Assembly (NCBI RefSeq): GCF_012277275.1
Contig: NZ_CP051155.1
Span: forward strand, 496,001-560,000
Reading direction: 5' to 3'
DNA length: 64,000 nt
Source: Gephyromycinifex aptenodytis
GTDB taxonomy: Bacteria > Actinomycetota > Actinomycetes > Actinomycetales > Dermatophilaceae
This document shows positions 50,939-60,362 of this stretch, in pieces. The translations under genes and the position numbers were made by a program. The notes beneath the pieces are model-generated. The model did not search any database. It saw nothing but the letters and a program-made list of their open reading frames with translations, and was not told the origin of the DNA. Numbering within the stretch: position 1 is the first letter of the stretch; each line of letters starts with the position of its first letter.

Positions 50939-52654
50939 ATGATGACGGCCGTGAGTAAATCTTTCCCGTCCGACCTTGAGATCGCCCGCGCGGCTGATCT
51001 CGCGCCCATCGCCGCCGTCGCTGAAGCGGCTGGCCTGCATGAAGAGCTGCTGGAGCCATACGGACGTCATGTGGCCAAGGTCAGCGAGCGTGCTGTCGAT
51101 GAACTCAAAGGCCGACCCAAGGCCAAGTACGTTGTTGTCACCGCCATCACCCCCACACCGCTGGGTGAGGGCAAGACGACCACGGCCGTCGGTCTAGCCC
51201 AGGGGTTGGCCAAGGAGGGGCGTACCGCCACTCTGGCGCTACGGCAACCTTCGATGGGACCGACCTTCGGCATCAAGGGCGGCGCGGCCGGCGCCGGCTA
51301 CAGCCAGGTCGTCCCGATGGAGACGCTGAACCTGCACCTCACCGGCGACTTCCACGCCATCACCGCAGCCCACAACCTGCTGGCCGCGATGCTGGACAAT
51401 CACCTGCACCACGGCAACGAGCTCGGTATCGACTCCCGCACGATCTCCTGGCGTCGCGTGATCGACATGAACGACCGGGCCCTGCGCAACATCGTCGTCG
51501 GCTTGGGCGCCCGAGTCGACGGTGTGCCCCGCCAGAGCGGCTTCGACATCACCGCTGCCAGCGAGGTCGGCGTCGCGCTGGCGCTGGCGACCTCGCTGGC
51601 CGACCTGCGTGAGCGCTTGGGACGGATTGTCGTCGGCTACACCTTCGACGGTCGCCCGGTGAGCGCGGATGACCTCAAAGCCGGCGGCGCCATGACCGTC
51701 ATCATGCGCGACGCGATCAAGCCCAACCTCATGCAGACCCTCGAGCACACCCCGGTGCTCATCCACGCCGGTCCGTTCGGCAACATCGCCACGGGTAACT
51801 CCTCGGTCATCGCCGACAAGGTCGGCATCGGCATGAGCGACTACCTCATCACCGAGGCCGGTTTCGGCGCGGACATGGGCGCCGAGCGTTTCTTCAACCT
51901 CAAGTGCCGGGTCTCCGGGCTGCAGCCGGATGCGGCAGTCCTGGTCGTGACGGTGCGCGCGCTCAAGGCGCACTCAGGTCGCTACAAGGTAGTCGCGGGT
52001 AAGCCGTTGCCGCCGCAGATGTTGGAGGAGAACCCGGCCGATGTTCGCGCCGGCGCCGCCAACCTGCGCAAACACATCGAAATCGTGCGCAGCTTCGGGG
52101 TCTCCCCCGTCGTGGCCATCAACGCCTTCCCCGGCGACTTCGACAGCGAACACGAGGTCATCAAGCAGATCGCCCAGGTCGCCGGAGCTCACGTGGCAGT
52201 CAGCACCCATGTCCGCGACGGCGGCGACGGCGCCAGGGAATTGGCGCACGTCGTGGAGAAGGCCTGCTCCGAGGCAACCGACTTCATGTACACCTACGAA
52301 CTCGACGCGCCGCTGAAGGACAAGCTGCACGCCATCGCCACCAAGGTGTACGGAGCCGACCACGTCGCCTACGCTCCCTCGGCCGAGCGAGACCTGGCCC
52401 GGTTCGAGGTCCTCGGCTACAGCCAGTTCCCTGTCGTCATCGCCAAGACGCATCTGTCCATCTCCAGCGACCCGAGCTTGAAGGGCGCCCCCACCGGCTG
52501 GACCTTGCCGGTGCGTGAGGTGCGCGTCGCGGCCGGAGCGGGCTACGTGTACGCCATCGCCGGAGAGATGCGCACGATGCCCGGCCTGGCGAAGTCACCC
52601 GCGGCCGAACGCATCGACATCGACGCAGACGGCAACATCGTCGGCCTGTTCTGA
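50939..52654 (+). CDS. fhs: Formate-tetrahydrofolate ligase
   Basis: 571 residues. It makes 10-formyltetrahydrofolate from formate, tetrahydrofolate and ATP. The P-loop is TPLGEGKTTTAVGLAQGL near residue 70; RQPSMGPTFGIKGGAAGAGYSQVVPMET and GAERFFNLKCR (in parts) are also diagnostic. Three starts are possible: GTG 50936, ATG 50939 and ATG 50942; there is no Shine-Dalgarno. The gene ends at a strong terminator. It could use formate as a one-carbon source for purines and serine. Confidence 0.96.
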   Translation: MMTAVSKSFPSDLEIARAADLAPIAAVAEAAGLHEELLEPYGRHVAKVSERAVDELKGRPKAKYVVVTAITPTPLGEGKTTTAVGLAQGLAKEGRTATLALRQPSMGPTFGIKGGAAGAGYSQVVPMETLNLHLTGDFHAITAAHNLLAAMLDNHLHHGNELGIDSRTISWRRVIDMNDRALRNIVVGLGARVDGVPRQSGFDITAASEVGVALALATSLADLRERLGRIVVGYTFDGRPVSADDLKAGGAMTVIMRDAIKPNLMQTLEHTPVLIHAGPFGNIATGNSSVIADKVGIGMSDYLITEAGFGADMGAERFFNLKCRVSGLQPDAAVLVVTVRALKAHSGRYKVVAGKPLPPQMLEENPADVRAGAANLRKHIEIVRSFGVSPVVAINAFPGDFDSEHEVIKQIAQVAGAHVAVSTHVRDGGDGARELAHVVEKACSEATDFMYTYELDAPLKDKLHAIATKVYGADHVAYAPSAERDLARFEVLGYSQFPVVIAKTHLSISSDPSLKGAPTGWTLPVREVRVAAGAGYVYAIAGEMRTMPGLAKSPAAERIDIDADGNIVGLF

Positions 52655-52681
52655 TCGCTGCGCACCACCCGATAGCGCACC

Positions 52682-52717
52682 GGAGCCCCGCACCGATTCA
52701 TTTCGGTGCGGGGCTCC
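52682..52717. terminator. Bidirectional terminator between fhs and polA
   Basis: Perfect 14-bp stem (GGAGCCCCGCACCG with CGGTGCGGGGCTCC) and 8-nt loop between convergent genes. Confidence 0.85.
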
Positions 52718-52968
52718 TGCGGTGCCTGCCTCAGCGCCCACCTGTTCCGCGGCCCTGACGCGGGTCGGTTCTGAGTCGAGTGTGCCGGTGCTCCTGTCTG
52801 GCGGTGCGCCAGCGGATGCAGCCGGGCTGGGTGCTGTGGACCCTGTGAGCATGTCCTCGGGCCCTCGCGGATGGCCCGCACTCAACGGGACGGATCCTGC
52901 CATGCCCCACCGTGGCGCTGATGGCGAAAGAGCCCCGGGGCCACGATGGGGTCAGCTGAGGGTTCGGC
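52718..52968. other. Intergenic region between the fhs terminator and polA
   Basis: About 250 GC-rich bases between convergent genes. No frame with a ribosome-binding site, repeat or RNA motif was recognised. Confidence 0.5.
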
Positions 52969-55638
52969 TCAGTGTTCGGCGTCCTGCCAGGAGCGACCGG
53001 TCCCGATGTTGACCTCGAGGGGTACGGCAAGGTCAGCGGCGGCACCCATGCGGTCGCGCACGAGGTCGGTGACGGTCTCGAGCTCACCCGGCGCGACCTC
53101 GAGGACGAGTTCGTCGTGTACCTGCAGCAGCACTCGCGACGCGAGCCCGGCCTCGCGCAGTCCCGCGTCGACGCCGAGCATAGCGATCTTGATGATGTCG
53201 GCTGCCGAGCCCTGGATGGGGGCGTTGAGCGCCATCCGTTCAGCCATGTCGCGGCGCTGTCGGTTGCCGGAATCGAGGTCGGGCAGGTAACGGCGGCGGC
53301 CGAACATCGTCTCGGTGTAGCCCACTGCGCGAGCATCGGCGACGATCTGCTGCAGATAGTCACGCACTCCCCCGAACCGCAGGAAGTATTCGTCCATGAG
53401 GCCCTTGGCTTCGGCGGTGCTGATTGCCAACTGCTTGGACAGCCCATACGCGGACAACCCGTACGCCAGCCCGTAGGACATCGCCTTGACCTTGCTTCGC
53501 ATCGCCGGGGTGACCTCACCCGGTTCGACGCCGAACACCTTGGAGCCGACGAATCGGTGCAGGTCCTCCCCGCTTTGGTAGGCCTCGATGAGCCCCTCGT
53601 CACCCGAGAGGTGAGCCATGATCCGCATCTCGATCTGGCTGTAGTCGGCCGACATGAGCGTCTCGTAACCCGAGCCCACCACGAAGACCGACCGGATACG
53701 ACGCCCTTCATCGGTGCGGATCGGGATGTTCTGCAGGTTGGGATCCGTGGAGGATAGCCGACCGGTGGCCGCGATGGTCTGCTGGTAGGTCGTGTGGATG
53801 CGCCCGTCGTCGGCAACCGACTTGATCAGTCCCTCGACGGTGACCCGAAGGCGGCTCGCGTCCCGGTGCCGCAGCAGCGCCTCCAGGAAGGGATGTTCGG
53901 TCTTGGCGTACAGGTCGCCCAGCGCATCGGCATCCGTGGTGTAGCCGGTCTTGGTGCGCTTGGTCTTGGGCATCGAGAGCTCGTCGAAGAGCACCACCTG
54001 CAACTGTTTGGGCGAACCGAGGTTGACCTCATGACCGATCGCGGCGAAGGCGTCGGCTTGCGCTTGCCCGACCTGGTCGGCGAAATGGCCTTCCAGATGT
54101 TGCAGGGCCTCAGCATCGGCCGCGATTCCCACCCGCTCCATCCGGGCCAGGACTTCTGTCAGGGGTAGTTCGATGTCGCGCAGCAGCTCAGCCCCGTTGG
54201 ACTTCTGGACGTCTTCATCGAGTGCCGCCGAGAGGTCGAGGACGGCTTGGGCGCGGCTCATCGATGTTTGTGCCTGGATCGACCCGCCTTCGCAACCGAG
54301 AGCAAGATCCAGGGTGCCCTGGCCTTGCTGTTGGGAGGCCGGCGTCAGTTCGCGGCGCAGGTGGCGCATCGCCAAGTCCGCCAAGTCGTAACTGCGCTGA
54401 TCAGGACGGGCTAGATAGGCGGCCAGCGCCGTGTCCGAGACGATGCCGTGCACCTGCCATCCCCGCTCCGCTGCGGACTGCACCTGACGTTTGGCATCGT
54501 GCAGCGCCTTCGGGCGTTGCGGGTCGGCCAACCAGTCGGCAAGGGCCCGCTCGTCCGCGGTGTCCATGTCGGCGACGGCGATGTAGGCGCCCTGTCCATC
54601 GACTGCAATCGACACCGATTCCACGTCGCCGGTGCCCCGCGCCCAGGTGCCGACGATCTCGACACCGCTACGCCCCGAGGAATGCTCCTGCAGCCACGCC
54701 TGGACCTGGCCCGGTTCCAGCACCTGACCCTCGACGGCGACCGCCCCCTCGGCCTCAGGCTCTGGGGCCTCCAGAGTGCTGAACAGCCGGTCCCGCAGGA
54801 TTCGGAACTCCAGGCCGTCGAAGACCCGGTGCACCTCGTCGCGATCCCAGCTCACGCGCTCCAGGTCATCGACGCTGTGCGGTAGCGGCACATCCAGGAC
54901 CAGCGCGTTGAGACGGCGGTTGCGCAGCACTGAATCCAGGTGGGCGCGCAGCGATTCGCCCGCTTTGCCTTTGATCTGGTCGACGTGGGCGACGACCCCG
55001 GTCAGGTCGCCGTACTGCCCCAGCCACTTGGCTGCCGTCTTGGGCCCGACACCGGGCACCCCGGGCAAGTTGTCAGAGGCTTCACCGACCAGTGCTGCCA
55101 GATCGGGGTAGCGCTCGGGAAGAACGCCGTACTTGGCCTCGACGGCACTGGGGGTCATGCGGCTGAGTTCCGAGACCCCCTTGACGGGGTAGAGCAGCGT
55201 CACTCGTTCGTCGACCAGTTGCAGGGCGTCTCGGTCACCGGAGACGACGAGCACTTCCATCCCCTGCTGGGCGGCCTGGGTCGACAGCGTGGCCAGGATG
55301 TCGTCTGCTTCGTACCCGTCCAGCTCCAGATGGGTGATCCGCAGCGCGTCCAGCACCTCTTTGAGCAACGAAACCTGACCGCGGAACTCATCCGGTGTCG
55401 TGGCCCGGCCGGCCTTGTATTCGGCGTACTCCTCGGTGCGGAATGTCTGGCGAGAGACGTCGAAGGCGACGGCCAAGTGGGTCGGCTGCTCATCACGCAA
55501 CAGGTTGATGAGCATGGCAGTAAACCCGTAGACCGCGTTCGTCGTCTGCCCGGTGCTCGTCGAGAAGTTCTCGGCAGGCAGGGCGAAGAAGGCGCGATAG
55601 GCCAGCGAGTGTCCGTCGAGGAGAAGAAGTCGGCTCAC
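52969..55638 (-). CDS. polA: DNA polymerase I
   Basis: 889 residues. The N-terminal 5'-nuclease domain (residues ~1-300) has LLLLDGHSLAYRAFFALP, VVSGDRDALQLV and GVPGVGPKTAAKWL. The middle 3'-5' exonuclease fold lacks the metal-binding acidic residues (no DTET-like motif), so proofreading is probably absent, as in mycobacteria. The polymerase domain has motif A MSADYSQIEMRIMAHLSGD, motif B YGLAYGLSAYGLSKQL and motif C LLQVHDELVLE. GTG 55638 is supported by TAGGCT 7 nt upstream within a damage-type promoter. It acts in gap filling, including after UvrABC excision. Confidence 0.96.
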   Translation of the reverse strand: MSRLLLLDGHSLAYRAFFALPAENFSTSTGQTTNAVYGFTAMLINLLRDEQPTHLAVAFDVSRQTFRTEEYAEYKAGRATTPDEFRGQVSLLKEVLDALRITHLELDGYEADDILATLSTQAAQQGMEVLVVSGDRDALQLVDERVTLLYPVKGVSELSRMTPSAVEAKYGVLPERYPDLAALVGEASDNLPGVPGVGPKTAAKWLGQYGDLTGVVAHVDQIKGKAGESLRAHLDSVLRNRRLNALVLDVPLPHSVDDLERVSWDRDEVHRVFDGLEFRILRDRLFSTLEAPEPEAEGAVAVEGQVLEPGQVQAWLQEHSSGRSGVEIVGTWARGTGDVESVSIAVDGQGAYIAVADMDTADERALADWLADPQRPKALHDAKRQVQSAAERGWQVHGIVSDTALAAYLARPDQRSYDLADLAMRHLRRELTPASQQQGQGTLDLALGCEGGSIQAQTSMSRAQAVLDLSAALDEDVQKSNGAELLRDIELPLTEVLARMERVGIAADAEALQHLEGHFADQVGQAQADAFAAIGHEVNLGSPKQLQVVLFDELSMPKTKRTKTGYTTDADALGDLYAKTEHPFLEALLRHRDASRLRVTVEGLIKSVADDGRIHTTYQQTIAATGRLSSTDPNLQNIPIRTDEGRRIRSVFVVGSGYETLMSADYSQIEMRIMAHLSGDEGLIEAYQSGEDLHRFVGSKVFGVEPGEVTPAMRSKVKAMSYGLAYGLSAYGLSKQLAISTAEAKGLMDEYFLRFGGVRDYLQQIVADARAVGYTETMFGRRRYLPDLDSGNRQRRDMAERMALNAPIQGSAADIIKIAMLGVDAGLREAGLASRVLLQVHDELVLEVAPGELETVTDLVRDRMGAAADLAVPLEVNIGTGRSWQDAEH

Positions 55639-55645
55639 GCATGGC

Positions 55646-55668
55646 AGCCTAGGCCCAGCTACTGACAG
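55646..55668 (-). promoter_or_regulatory. RecA-NDp/PafBC-like promoter of polA
   Basis: CTGTCAGTA, 8 nt, TAGGCT; seven of nine bases match TTGTCRGTG, spacing and -10 are exact, and GTG 55638 follows after 7 nt. It is weaker than the uvrABC sites. Confidence 0.6.
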
Positions 55669-55711
55669 CGCCCCACCCGAGCGCGGTCAACCCGCAGTCG
55701 AAAGGTGAAAG

Positions 55712-56173
55712 ATGTCTGAGAAGCCGACCGAAGGCGCCCGCGGCGGGCTGCACGCCCTGACCGAACTGGGCCAGCACGTCAAGGGTGACGGGGTCGCCGG
55801 AACCCTGATGGAGCGGATGGGGATCGAGATCACCCACGTCGGCCCGGAGGGTGCCCGCGGCACCATGCCGGTGGAGGGCAACGTCCAGCCGTACGGGATC
55901 CTGCACGGCGGCGCGAACGCGGTCCTGGCCGAGACGCTCGGCTCTTACGCCGCCTCGGTGCATGCCGGCGCGAACCGCGCCAGCGTCGGCATCGAGCTGA
56001 GCTGCACCCACCACCGCGCCGCCCGCGAAGGGATCGTCACCGGCGAAGCCCGGGCGATTCACCTGGGCAGGAGCCTGGCAACCTACGAGATCGTCATCGA
56101 GGACGACCAGCAGCGTCGACTGTGCACGGCCCGCCTCACCTGTTTGTTGCGCGAACGCCCGCCGGGCGCCTGA
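55712..56173 (+). CDS. PaaI-type hotdog thioesterase
   Basis: 153 residues from ATG 55712, with GAAAGG upstream. The hotdog fold is shown by PYGILHGGANAVLAETLGSYAA, with the HGG loop and the catalytic acidic residue (Glu in VLAETLGS), and by ASVGIELSCTHHRAAREGIVTGEAR. Members hydrolyse aromatic or other acyl-CoA thioesters. It is divergent from polA and ends at a hairpin terminator. Confidence 0.9.
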   Translation: MSEKPTEGARGGLHALTELGQHVKGDGVAGTLMERMGIEITHVGPEGARGTMPVEGNVQPYGILHGGANAVLAETLGSYAASVHAGANRASVGIELSCTHHRAAREGIVTGEARAIHLGRSLATYEIVIEDDQQRRLCTARLTCLLRERPPGA

Positions 56174-56183
56174 GATACGAAAA

Positions 56184-56211
56184 CGGCCCCGCGGCGTGCG
56201 CTGCGGGGCCG
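56184..56211. terminator. Hairpin terminator after the thioesterase gene
   Basis: CGGCCCCGC pairs with GCGGGGCCG (9 bp) around a 10-nt loop, followed by CTTTC; A residues on the other side allow use in both directions. Confidence 0.8.
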
Positions 56212-56248
56212 CTTTCATCTCGTGGGAATGACGCGGTGTAGCGCGGCC

Positions 56249-56974
56249 TCACCGAGCCAACGCGCTGCCTTCGGCCAGTGCCCGCGATCTTGACAGTCGG
56301 CGTCGGCGCTGGATGAGCACCTGGTCGATGGTGCCGTGCTGCTCCGGTCCGCGCAGCCGACGCAGCAACCCGTTCGTCGGAGCCACCCGGCGGGTGTAAG
56401 CGGCAGCGAAACCCAACCGGGCCAGCGCCCGGTTTGCATCCCGAGCTTGAGAGGGCACCGAACACGTGATCTGTTCCACGCCCCCACGCTGAGCCGTCGA
56501 GGCGGCCGCTGCCAGCAAGGAGCGTCCTACCCCGTTGCCGCGGTACTCGGGCAGCACGAAGAGGTCGTCGATCGACATCGAGGGCGCGTCCAGGTTGGCG
56601 CTCCATGGCTGCTTGGTGGTCCAGGCGTAGCCGGCGTACTCGCCGTTGTGGTAGGCGAGAAGAACGATGACGTGGTCCCGGAAGGCCACCTCAGCCAGTC
56701 GGCCGTCGGCAACAGCTCGACGCGCGCCCTCTGCAGACAGACCTGAGGCGACACGTCGGGACACCCAGATCTGCGCGAAGTGGGAGAAAGCTTCGGGATC
56801 TTCGGGTTCCAGCGGTACGACGGATGGCAGGCCACGCGCCACGATGAGCCTCCTGAGGCGGTCGGACACGACACGCCCCGGGCTAGGTCCCAGAACCGGG
56901 CGCATCGTTGAGCGCGCCAGGGAGGCAGGAGGGGCCGCACGAGCCAGGGGTGCACGTGCTGATGGGCCGAGCAT
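56249..56974 (-). CDS. GNAT family N-acetyltransferase
   Basis: 241 residues if started at ATG 56974; ATG 56905 (MRPVLGPSPGRVV) is also possible and would give about 218. The GNAT core is clear: DHVIVLLAYHNGEYAGYAWT, SIDDLFVLPEYRGNGVGRSLLAAAASTA with the acetyl-CoA loop RGNGVG, and ANRALARLGFAAAY. The substrate is unknown. The region before residue 30 is Ala/Pro-rich and may not be translated. Confidence 0.85.
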   Translation of the reverse strand: MLGPSARAPLARAAPPASLARSTMRPVLGPSPGRVVSDRLRRLIVARGLPSVVPLEPEDPEAFSHFAQIWVSRRVASGLSAEGARRAVADGRLAEVAFRDHVIVLLAYHNGEYAGYAWTTKQPWSANLDAPSMSIDDLFVLPEYRGNGVGRSLLAAAASTAQRGGVEQITCSVPSQARDANRALARLGFAAAYTRRVAPTNGLLRRLRGPEQHGTIDQVLIQRRRRLSRSRALAEGSALAR

Positions 56975-57028
56975 AGGCCAGGAGTGCTCCTGCGGGAAGC
57001 TGTGCGGGGTTCCTGTGAAATTCACCTC

Positions 57029-57034
57029 TACGCT
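57029..57034 (+). promoter_or_regulatory. -10 element of the DUF554 gene (leaderless)
   Basis: TACGCT, then 6 nt, then GTG 57041. It favours that start over an in-frame codon at 56984. Confidence 0.5.
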
Positions 57035-57040
57035 GTGGCG

Positions 57041-57796
57041 GTGGATGCAGCCTTCCCCGGAGTCGGAACTCTCATCAACAGCGCGACGGTGGTCGCCGGC
57101 GCTTTGCTCGGTATGGCTGCTGGACATCGGCTGCCGCAACGCACCCGTTCCGTAGTGACCGACTGTCTGGGCCTGGTCACCCTGCTCATGGCGGGGTTGT
57201 CCATCACCAGCGTCAACGACGTTTCGCTGCGGGCTGCAGTGGGTGGCTCCGCCCCCGTGCTCATCGTGCTGGGCAGCTTGCTGATCGGCGGGATCGCCGG
57301 ATCACTGCTGCGCATCGAGGACCGACTCAACGCTCTGGCCGGGGCCGTTCAAGCCACATTCGCCCGCGATGACAGCGAAGAAGGCCGAGAACGTTTCCTC
57401 GAAGGGTGGCTGACCGCGACCCTGCTGTTCTGCGTCGGTCCCCTGACGATCCTGGGTTCCCTCAGCGATGGGTTGGGCCGTGGCATTGACCAGTTGGCCG
57501 TGAAATCCGTCCTGGACTTCTTCGCCTCCATCGCGTTCGCCGCCTCCTTCGGGGTCGGCGTGCTGCTGGCTGCCGGTTCGGTCCTGGTCGTCCAAGGCGC
57601 GCTCACCCTCGTCGGGGTGCTGCTCGGGGCGGTGATGCCAGAAGCTCAGATCGCAGCATTGAGCGCCACCGGGGGCCTGATGCTGCTCGGGATCGCGTTC
57701 CGGCTCCTGCGCATCCGCGACATCCCCGTCGGTGACCTGCTACCGGCGCTCCTCGTGGCGCCGCTGCTGGTTCAAGCGGTCACCTGGCTGCGCTGA
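57041..57796 (+). CDS. DUF554 family membrane protein (YdfK/YqgA type)
   Basis: 251 residues with seven hydrophobic segments. The N-terminal PGVGTLINSATVVAGALLGMAAGHRLPQR and the FLEGWLTATLLFCVGPLTILGSLSDGL and SVLDFFASIAFAASFGVGVLLAA segments (in parts) are the DUF554 hallmarks. The function is unproven; it is thought to be a small-molecule transporter or channel. The start GTG 57041 is chosen from the -10 spacing. Confidence 0.88.
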   Translation: MDAAFPGVGTLINSATVVAGALLGMAAGHRLPQRTRSVVTDCLGLVTLLMAGLSITSVNDVSLRAAVGGSAPVLIVLGSLLIGGIAGSLLRIEDRLNALAGAVQATFARDDSEEGRERFLEGWLTATLLFCVGPLTILGSLSDGLGRGIDQLAVKSVLDFFASIAFAASFGVGVLLAAGSVLVVQGALTLVGVLLGAVMPEAQIAALSATGGLMLLGIAFRLLRIRDIPVGDLLPALLVAPLLVQAVTWLR

Positions 57797-57922
57797 GGCG
57801 CCAGGGACCGAGGCTGGGAGGTTCACCACGCAGCTGCGGGGCTCATGGCCGGCCAGCTGCCTCTGACGGCCCCGGTGAGGGCCTGGGAAGCGGCACGGCA
57901 GGAGTGGGGGGCTGGCACGGGT

Positions 57923-57961
57923 GCTGCCGGGCGCTGCTGGGCCAGCCGAGCACCCGGCAGC
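57923..57961. terminator. Nested hairpin between the DUF554 and response-regulator genes
   Basis: GCTGCCGGG (57923-57931) pairs with CCCGGCAGC (57953-57961); the 21-nt loop holds an inner CTGG/CCAG stem. It lies between convergent genes. Confidence 0.6.
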
Positions 57962-57998
57962 CCATGGCAATCCGCCGCAGAGCGGTGCTGTTGCCGGT

Positions 57999-58655
57999 TC
58001 AGGCCTTCTTGCCGGGTAGCCCGGTGATGACGGCCTCAGCGACCTCACGCATGCCCAGTCGGCGGTCCATAGCCGTCTTCTGGATCCAGCGGAACGCCTC
58101 CTGTTCGCTCAGCTTCAACTGAGACATCAGGACGCCCTTGGCCCGGTCCACCGCCTTGCGGGTTTCCAACCGCTCGCTCAAGTCGGCGATCTCGGACTCC
58201 AGCGTGTGCCACTCCACCCAGCGGGAACGGGCGATGTCGATGGCCGGCCGCAGGTCGTCGATGGTGAACGGCTTGACCACGTAGGCCATAACGCCGGCGT
58301 CGCGAGCCCGCTCGACGAGGTCCTTGTCGCTGAAGGCGGTGAGCATAACCACCGGGGCCAACCGTTCCTGGCCGATGGTCGAGGCCGCGGTGATGCCGTC
58401 CATGACGGGCATCTTCACGTCCATGATGATCAGGTCCGGGTGGTGCTCCCGGGCGGCCTCGATGGCCTGCTGCCCGTCGCCGACCTGGGCGACGACCTCA
58501 TATCCGGCCTCGGCCAGCATCTCGGCCAGGTCAAGGCGGATGAGCGCTTCGTCTTCAGCGACGACGATGCGCAAGCTCTCCGGCTTTCCACCTTCGGGGC
58601 TCGGGGTGCTGTTCGTGTCGGGAAGGGGCTGGGGGGCGGCCTGGTCTGAAGTCAC
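57999..58655 (-). CDS. pdtaR: ANTAR-domain response regulator (PdtaR-like)
   Basis: 218 residues. The receiver domain (about 27-145) has the acidic pocket VVAEDEALIRLD, the phospho-acceptor Asp79 in LIIMDVKMPVMDG, and VVKPF. The C-terminal ANTAR domain (about 150-215) has RLETRKAVDRAKGVLMSQLKLSEQEAFRWIQKTAMD (in parts), which binds RNA hairpins to prevent termination. In mycobacteria the homologue works with the PdtaS sensor kinase and sits near polA and pyk, as here; no kinase is in the window. GTG 58655 follows TATCCT (58662-58667) after 6 nt, so the mRNA is probably leaderless. Confidence 0.92.
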   Translation of the reverse strand: MTSDQAAPQPLPDTNSTPSPEGGKPESLRIVVAEDEALIRLDLAEMLAEAGYEVVAQVGDGQQAIEAAREHHPDLIIMDVKMPVMDGITAASTIGQERLAPVVMLTAFSDKDLVERARDAGVMAYVVKPFTIDDLRPAIDIARSRWVEWHTLESEIADLSERLETRKAVDRAKGVLMSQLKLSEQEAFRWIQKTAMDRRLGMREVAEAVITGLPGKKA

Positions 58656-58693
58656 CCGCTAAGGATAGACGCCCCGACCAGGGAGCTGGATGT

Positions 58694-58779
58694 TGGTGCC
58701 GGGAGCGGGACTTGAACCCGCACGACCTTTCGGCCAAAGCATTTTGAGTGCTCCGTGTCTGCCATTCCACCACCCCGGC
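58694..58779 (-). tRNA. tRNA-Leu (anticodon CAA)
   Basis: Acceptor arms GCCGGGG and TCCCGGC pair with one G-U; the anticodon loop CTCAAAA carries CAA; GGTTCAAGTCC is the T-arm; a long variable arm marks a class II tRNA. Discriminator A is followed by an encoded CCA. 86 nt including CCA. Confidence 0.95.
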
Positions 58780-58844
58780 GAGGGTGTCGCACGCCCCAAA
58801 GTGTACTGGTTCCTCGGGGCGTGCGAACACGGGTGTCTAGCGTG

Positions 58845-60263
58845 TCAGGAAGTCGACCCGCCGACTTCGTGAATCTGCAGTGCGTTCGTGGATCCCTCGA
58901 CTCCGTGCGGGGCGCCCGCAACGACGACGAGCGTATCGCCCGCGGCGGCCCAACCCCGTTCGGTGAGTTGACGATCCACTTCGGCGATCATCGCGCTGGT
59001 GTCGTCCATCTCCGGCAGCATCAGGGTGTTGATGCCCCAGGTGAGCGCCAGTCGGCGTCGGGTTACCCCGCGCTGAGAGAAGGCCAACATGGGTAGCTCG
59101 GGACGCACCCGAGACATCCGCCGTGCGGTGTCACCCGAGGTGGTGAAGGTCACCAGGAACTTTGCGTGCAGCAACGAGCCGATTTCGGCCGCTGCCCAGG
59201 TGACGGCCCCACCGGTGGTGCTGGGTCGGGTTCCCAGCGCCGGGATCCGGGACAACCCGTGGTCCTCGGTGTTCTCGATGATGCGGGCCATCGTGCGCAC
59301 CGCGAGCACCGGCCAGGAGCCGACGCTGGTCTCACCGGAGAGCATGATCGCGTCAGCGCCATCCAGGACGGCGTTGGCGCAGTCGCTGGCCTCGGCGCGG
59401 GTCGGGCGTGAGTTCTCGATCATCGACTCCAACACCTGGGTCGCCACGATGACCGGCTTGGCGTCGCGACGCGCCAGATCCACAGCCCGCTTCTGAACCA
59501 GCGGAACCTCTTCCAACGGCATCTCCACGCCCAGGTCGCCACGGGCGACCATGATGCCGTCGAAGGTGCGCACGATCTCTTCCAGATTGGCCACGGCCTG
59601 CGGCTTCTCGACCTTGGCGATGATCGGTCGACGAATGCCTTCTTCGTCCATGATCTCGTGCAGGCGGTCGATGTCGCGGGCGTCGCGCACGAAGGACAGC
59701 GCGATCCAGTCGGCACCGACGCGCAGTGCCCACCGCAGATCGTCCTCGTCCTTCTCGGACAGCGCTGGCACGCTGACTGCCACACCGGGCAGGTTGATGC
59801 CCTTGTTATTGCTGATCATTCCGCCTTCGAGGACCTCACACCGAACCTCGGTGGCGGTGACCTCGACGGCGCGCAGGCTGATTTTGCCGTCGTCGATCAG
59901 CAGGGTGTCGCCGGGGCGGACATCGCCCGGCAACCCCTTGAAGGTGGTGCCGACCCGGGTGGCATCACCGTCTACTTCGTCGGTGGTGATGGTGAATTCG
60001 GCGCCCACCGCGAGGTGGACCGGCCCGCCGGAGAAACGCCCGGTGCGAATCTTGGGCCCTTGCAGGTCGACCAGGACGGCGATAGCGCGCCCGGATTCTT
60101 CTGCTGCTTGGTGAACCCACTTGATCTGCTGCTCGTGTTCGGCATGGGAGCCGTGGGAGCGGTTGATGCGAGCCACATCTAGGCCCGCGTCGATGAGGGC
60201 CCGAATGGCTTCCTGGGAGTTCACGGCGGGACCGAGGGTACTGACAATTTTGGCTCGACGCAT
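58845..60263 (-). CDS. pyk: Pyruvate kinase
   Basis: 472 residues from ATG 60263 ([17 protein letters not shown]), fixed by TAGAAT (60271-60276) 7 nt upstream; an ATG three codons earlier overlaps that element. It makes ATP and pyruvate from phosphoenolpyruvate. Visible motifs: [24 protein letters not shown], the catalytic lysine region [46 protein letters not shown] and LSGETSVG. The potassium/substrate loop is NRSHG where NFSHG or NMSHG is usual. The C-terminal regulatory domain is complete. Confidence 0.96.
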   Translation of the reverse strand: MRRAKIVSTLGPAVNSQEAIRALIDAGLDVARINRSHGSHAEHEQQIKWVHQAAEESGRAIAVLVDLQGPKIRTGRFSGGPVHLAVGAEFTITTDEVDGDATRVGTTFKGLPGDVRPGDTLLIDDGKISLRAVEVTATEVRCEVLEGGMISNNKGINLPGVAVSVPALSEKDEDDLRWALRVGADWIALSFVRDARDIDRLHEIMDEEGIRRPIIAKVEKPQAVANLEEIVRTFDGIMVARGDLGVEMPLEEVPLVQKRAVDLARRDAKPVIVATQVLESMIENSRPTRAEASDCANAVLDGADAIMLSGETSVGSWPVLAVRTMARIIENTEDHGLSRIPALGTRPSTTGGAVTWAAAEIGSLLHAKFLVTFTTSGDTARRMSRVRPELPMLAFSQRGVTRRRLALTWGINTLMLPEMDDTSAMIAEVDRQLTERGWAAAGDTLVVVAGAPHGVEGSTNALQIHEVGGSTS

Positions 60264-60288
60264 GAACCCCATTCTAGAGCCCTAAAGT

Positions 60289-60327
60289 TCGACCCCCTGA
60301 ACCGCTCCGCGGCGGCCAGGGGGTCGA
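60289..60327. terminator. Hairpin terminator after gltBD
   Basis: TCGACCCCCTG and CAGGGGGTCGA form a perfect 11-bp stem; the loop contains an inner CCGC/GCGG pair. It also lies in the pyk promoter region, upstream of its -10. Confidence 0.8.
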
Positions 60328-60362
60328 GCAGGTGAACTCTGTCTGCTACAGCGAGATGATCG

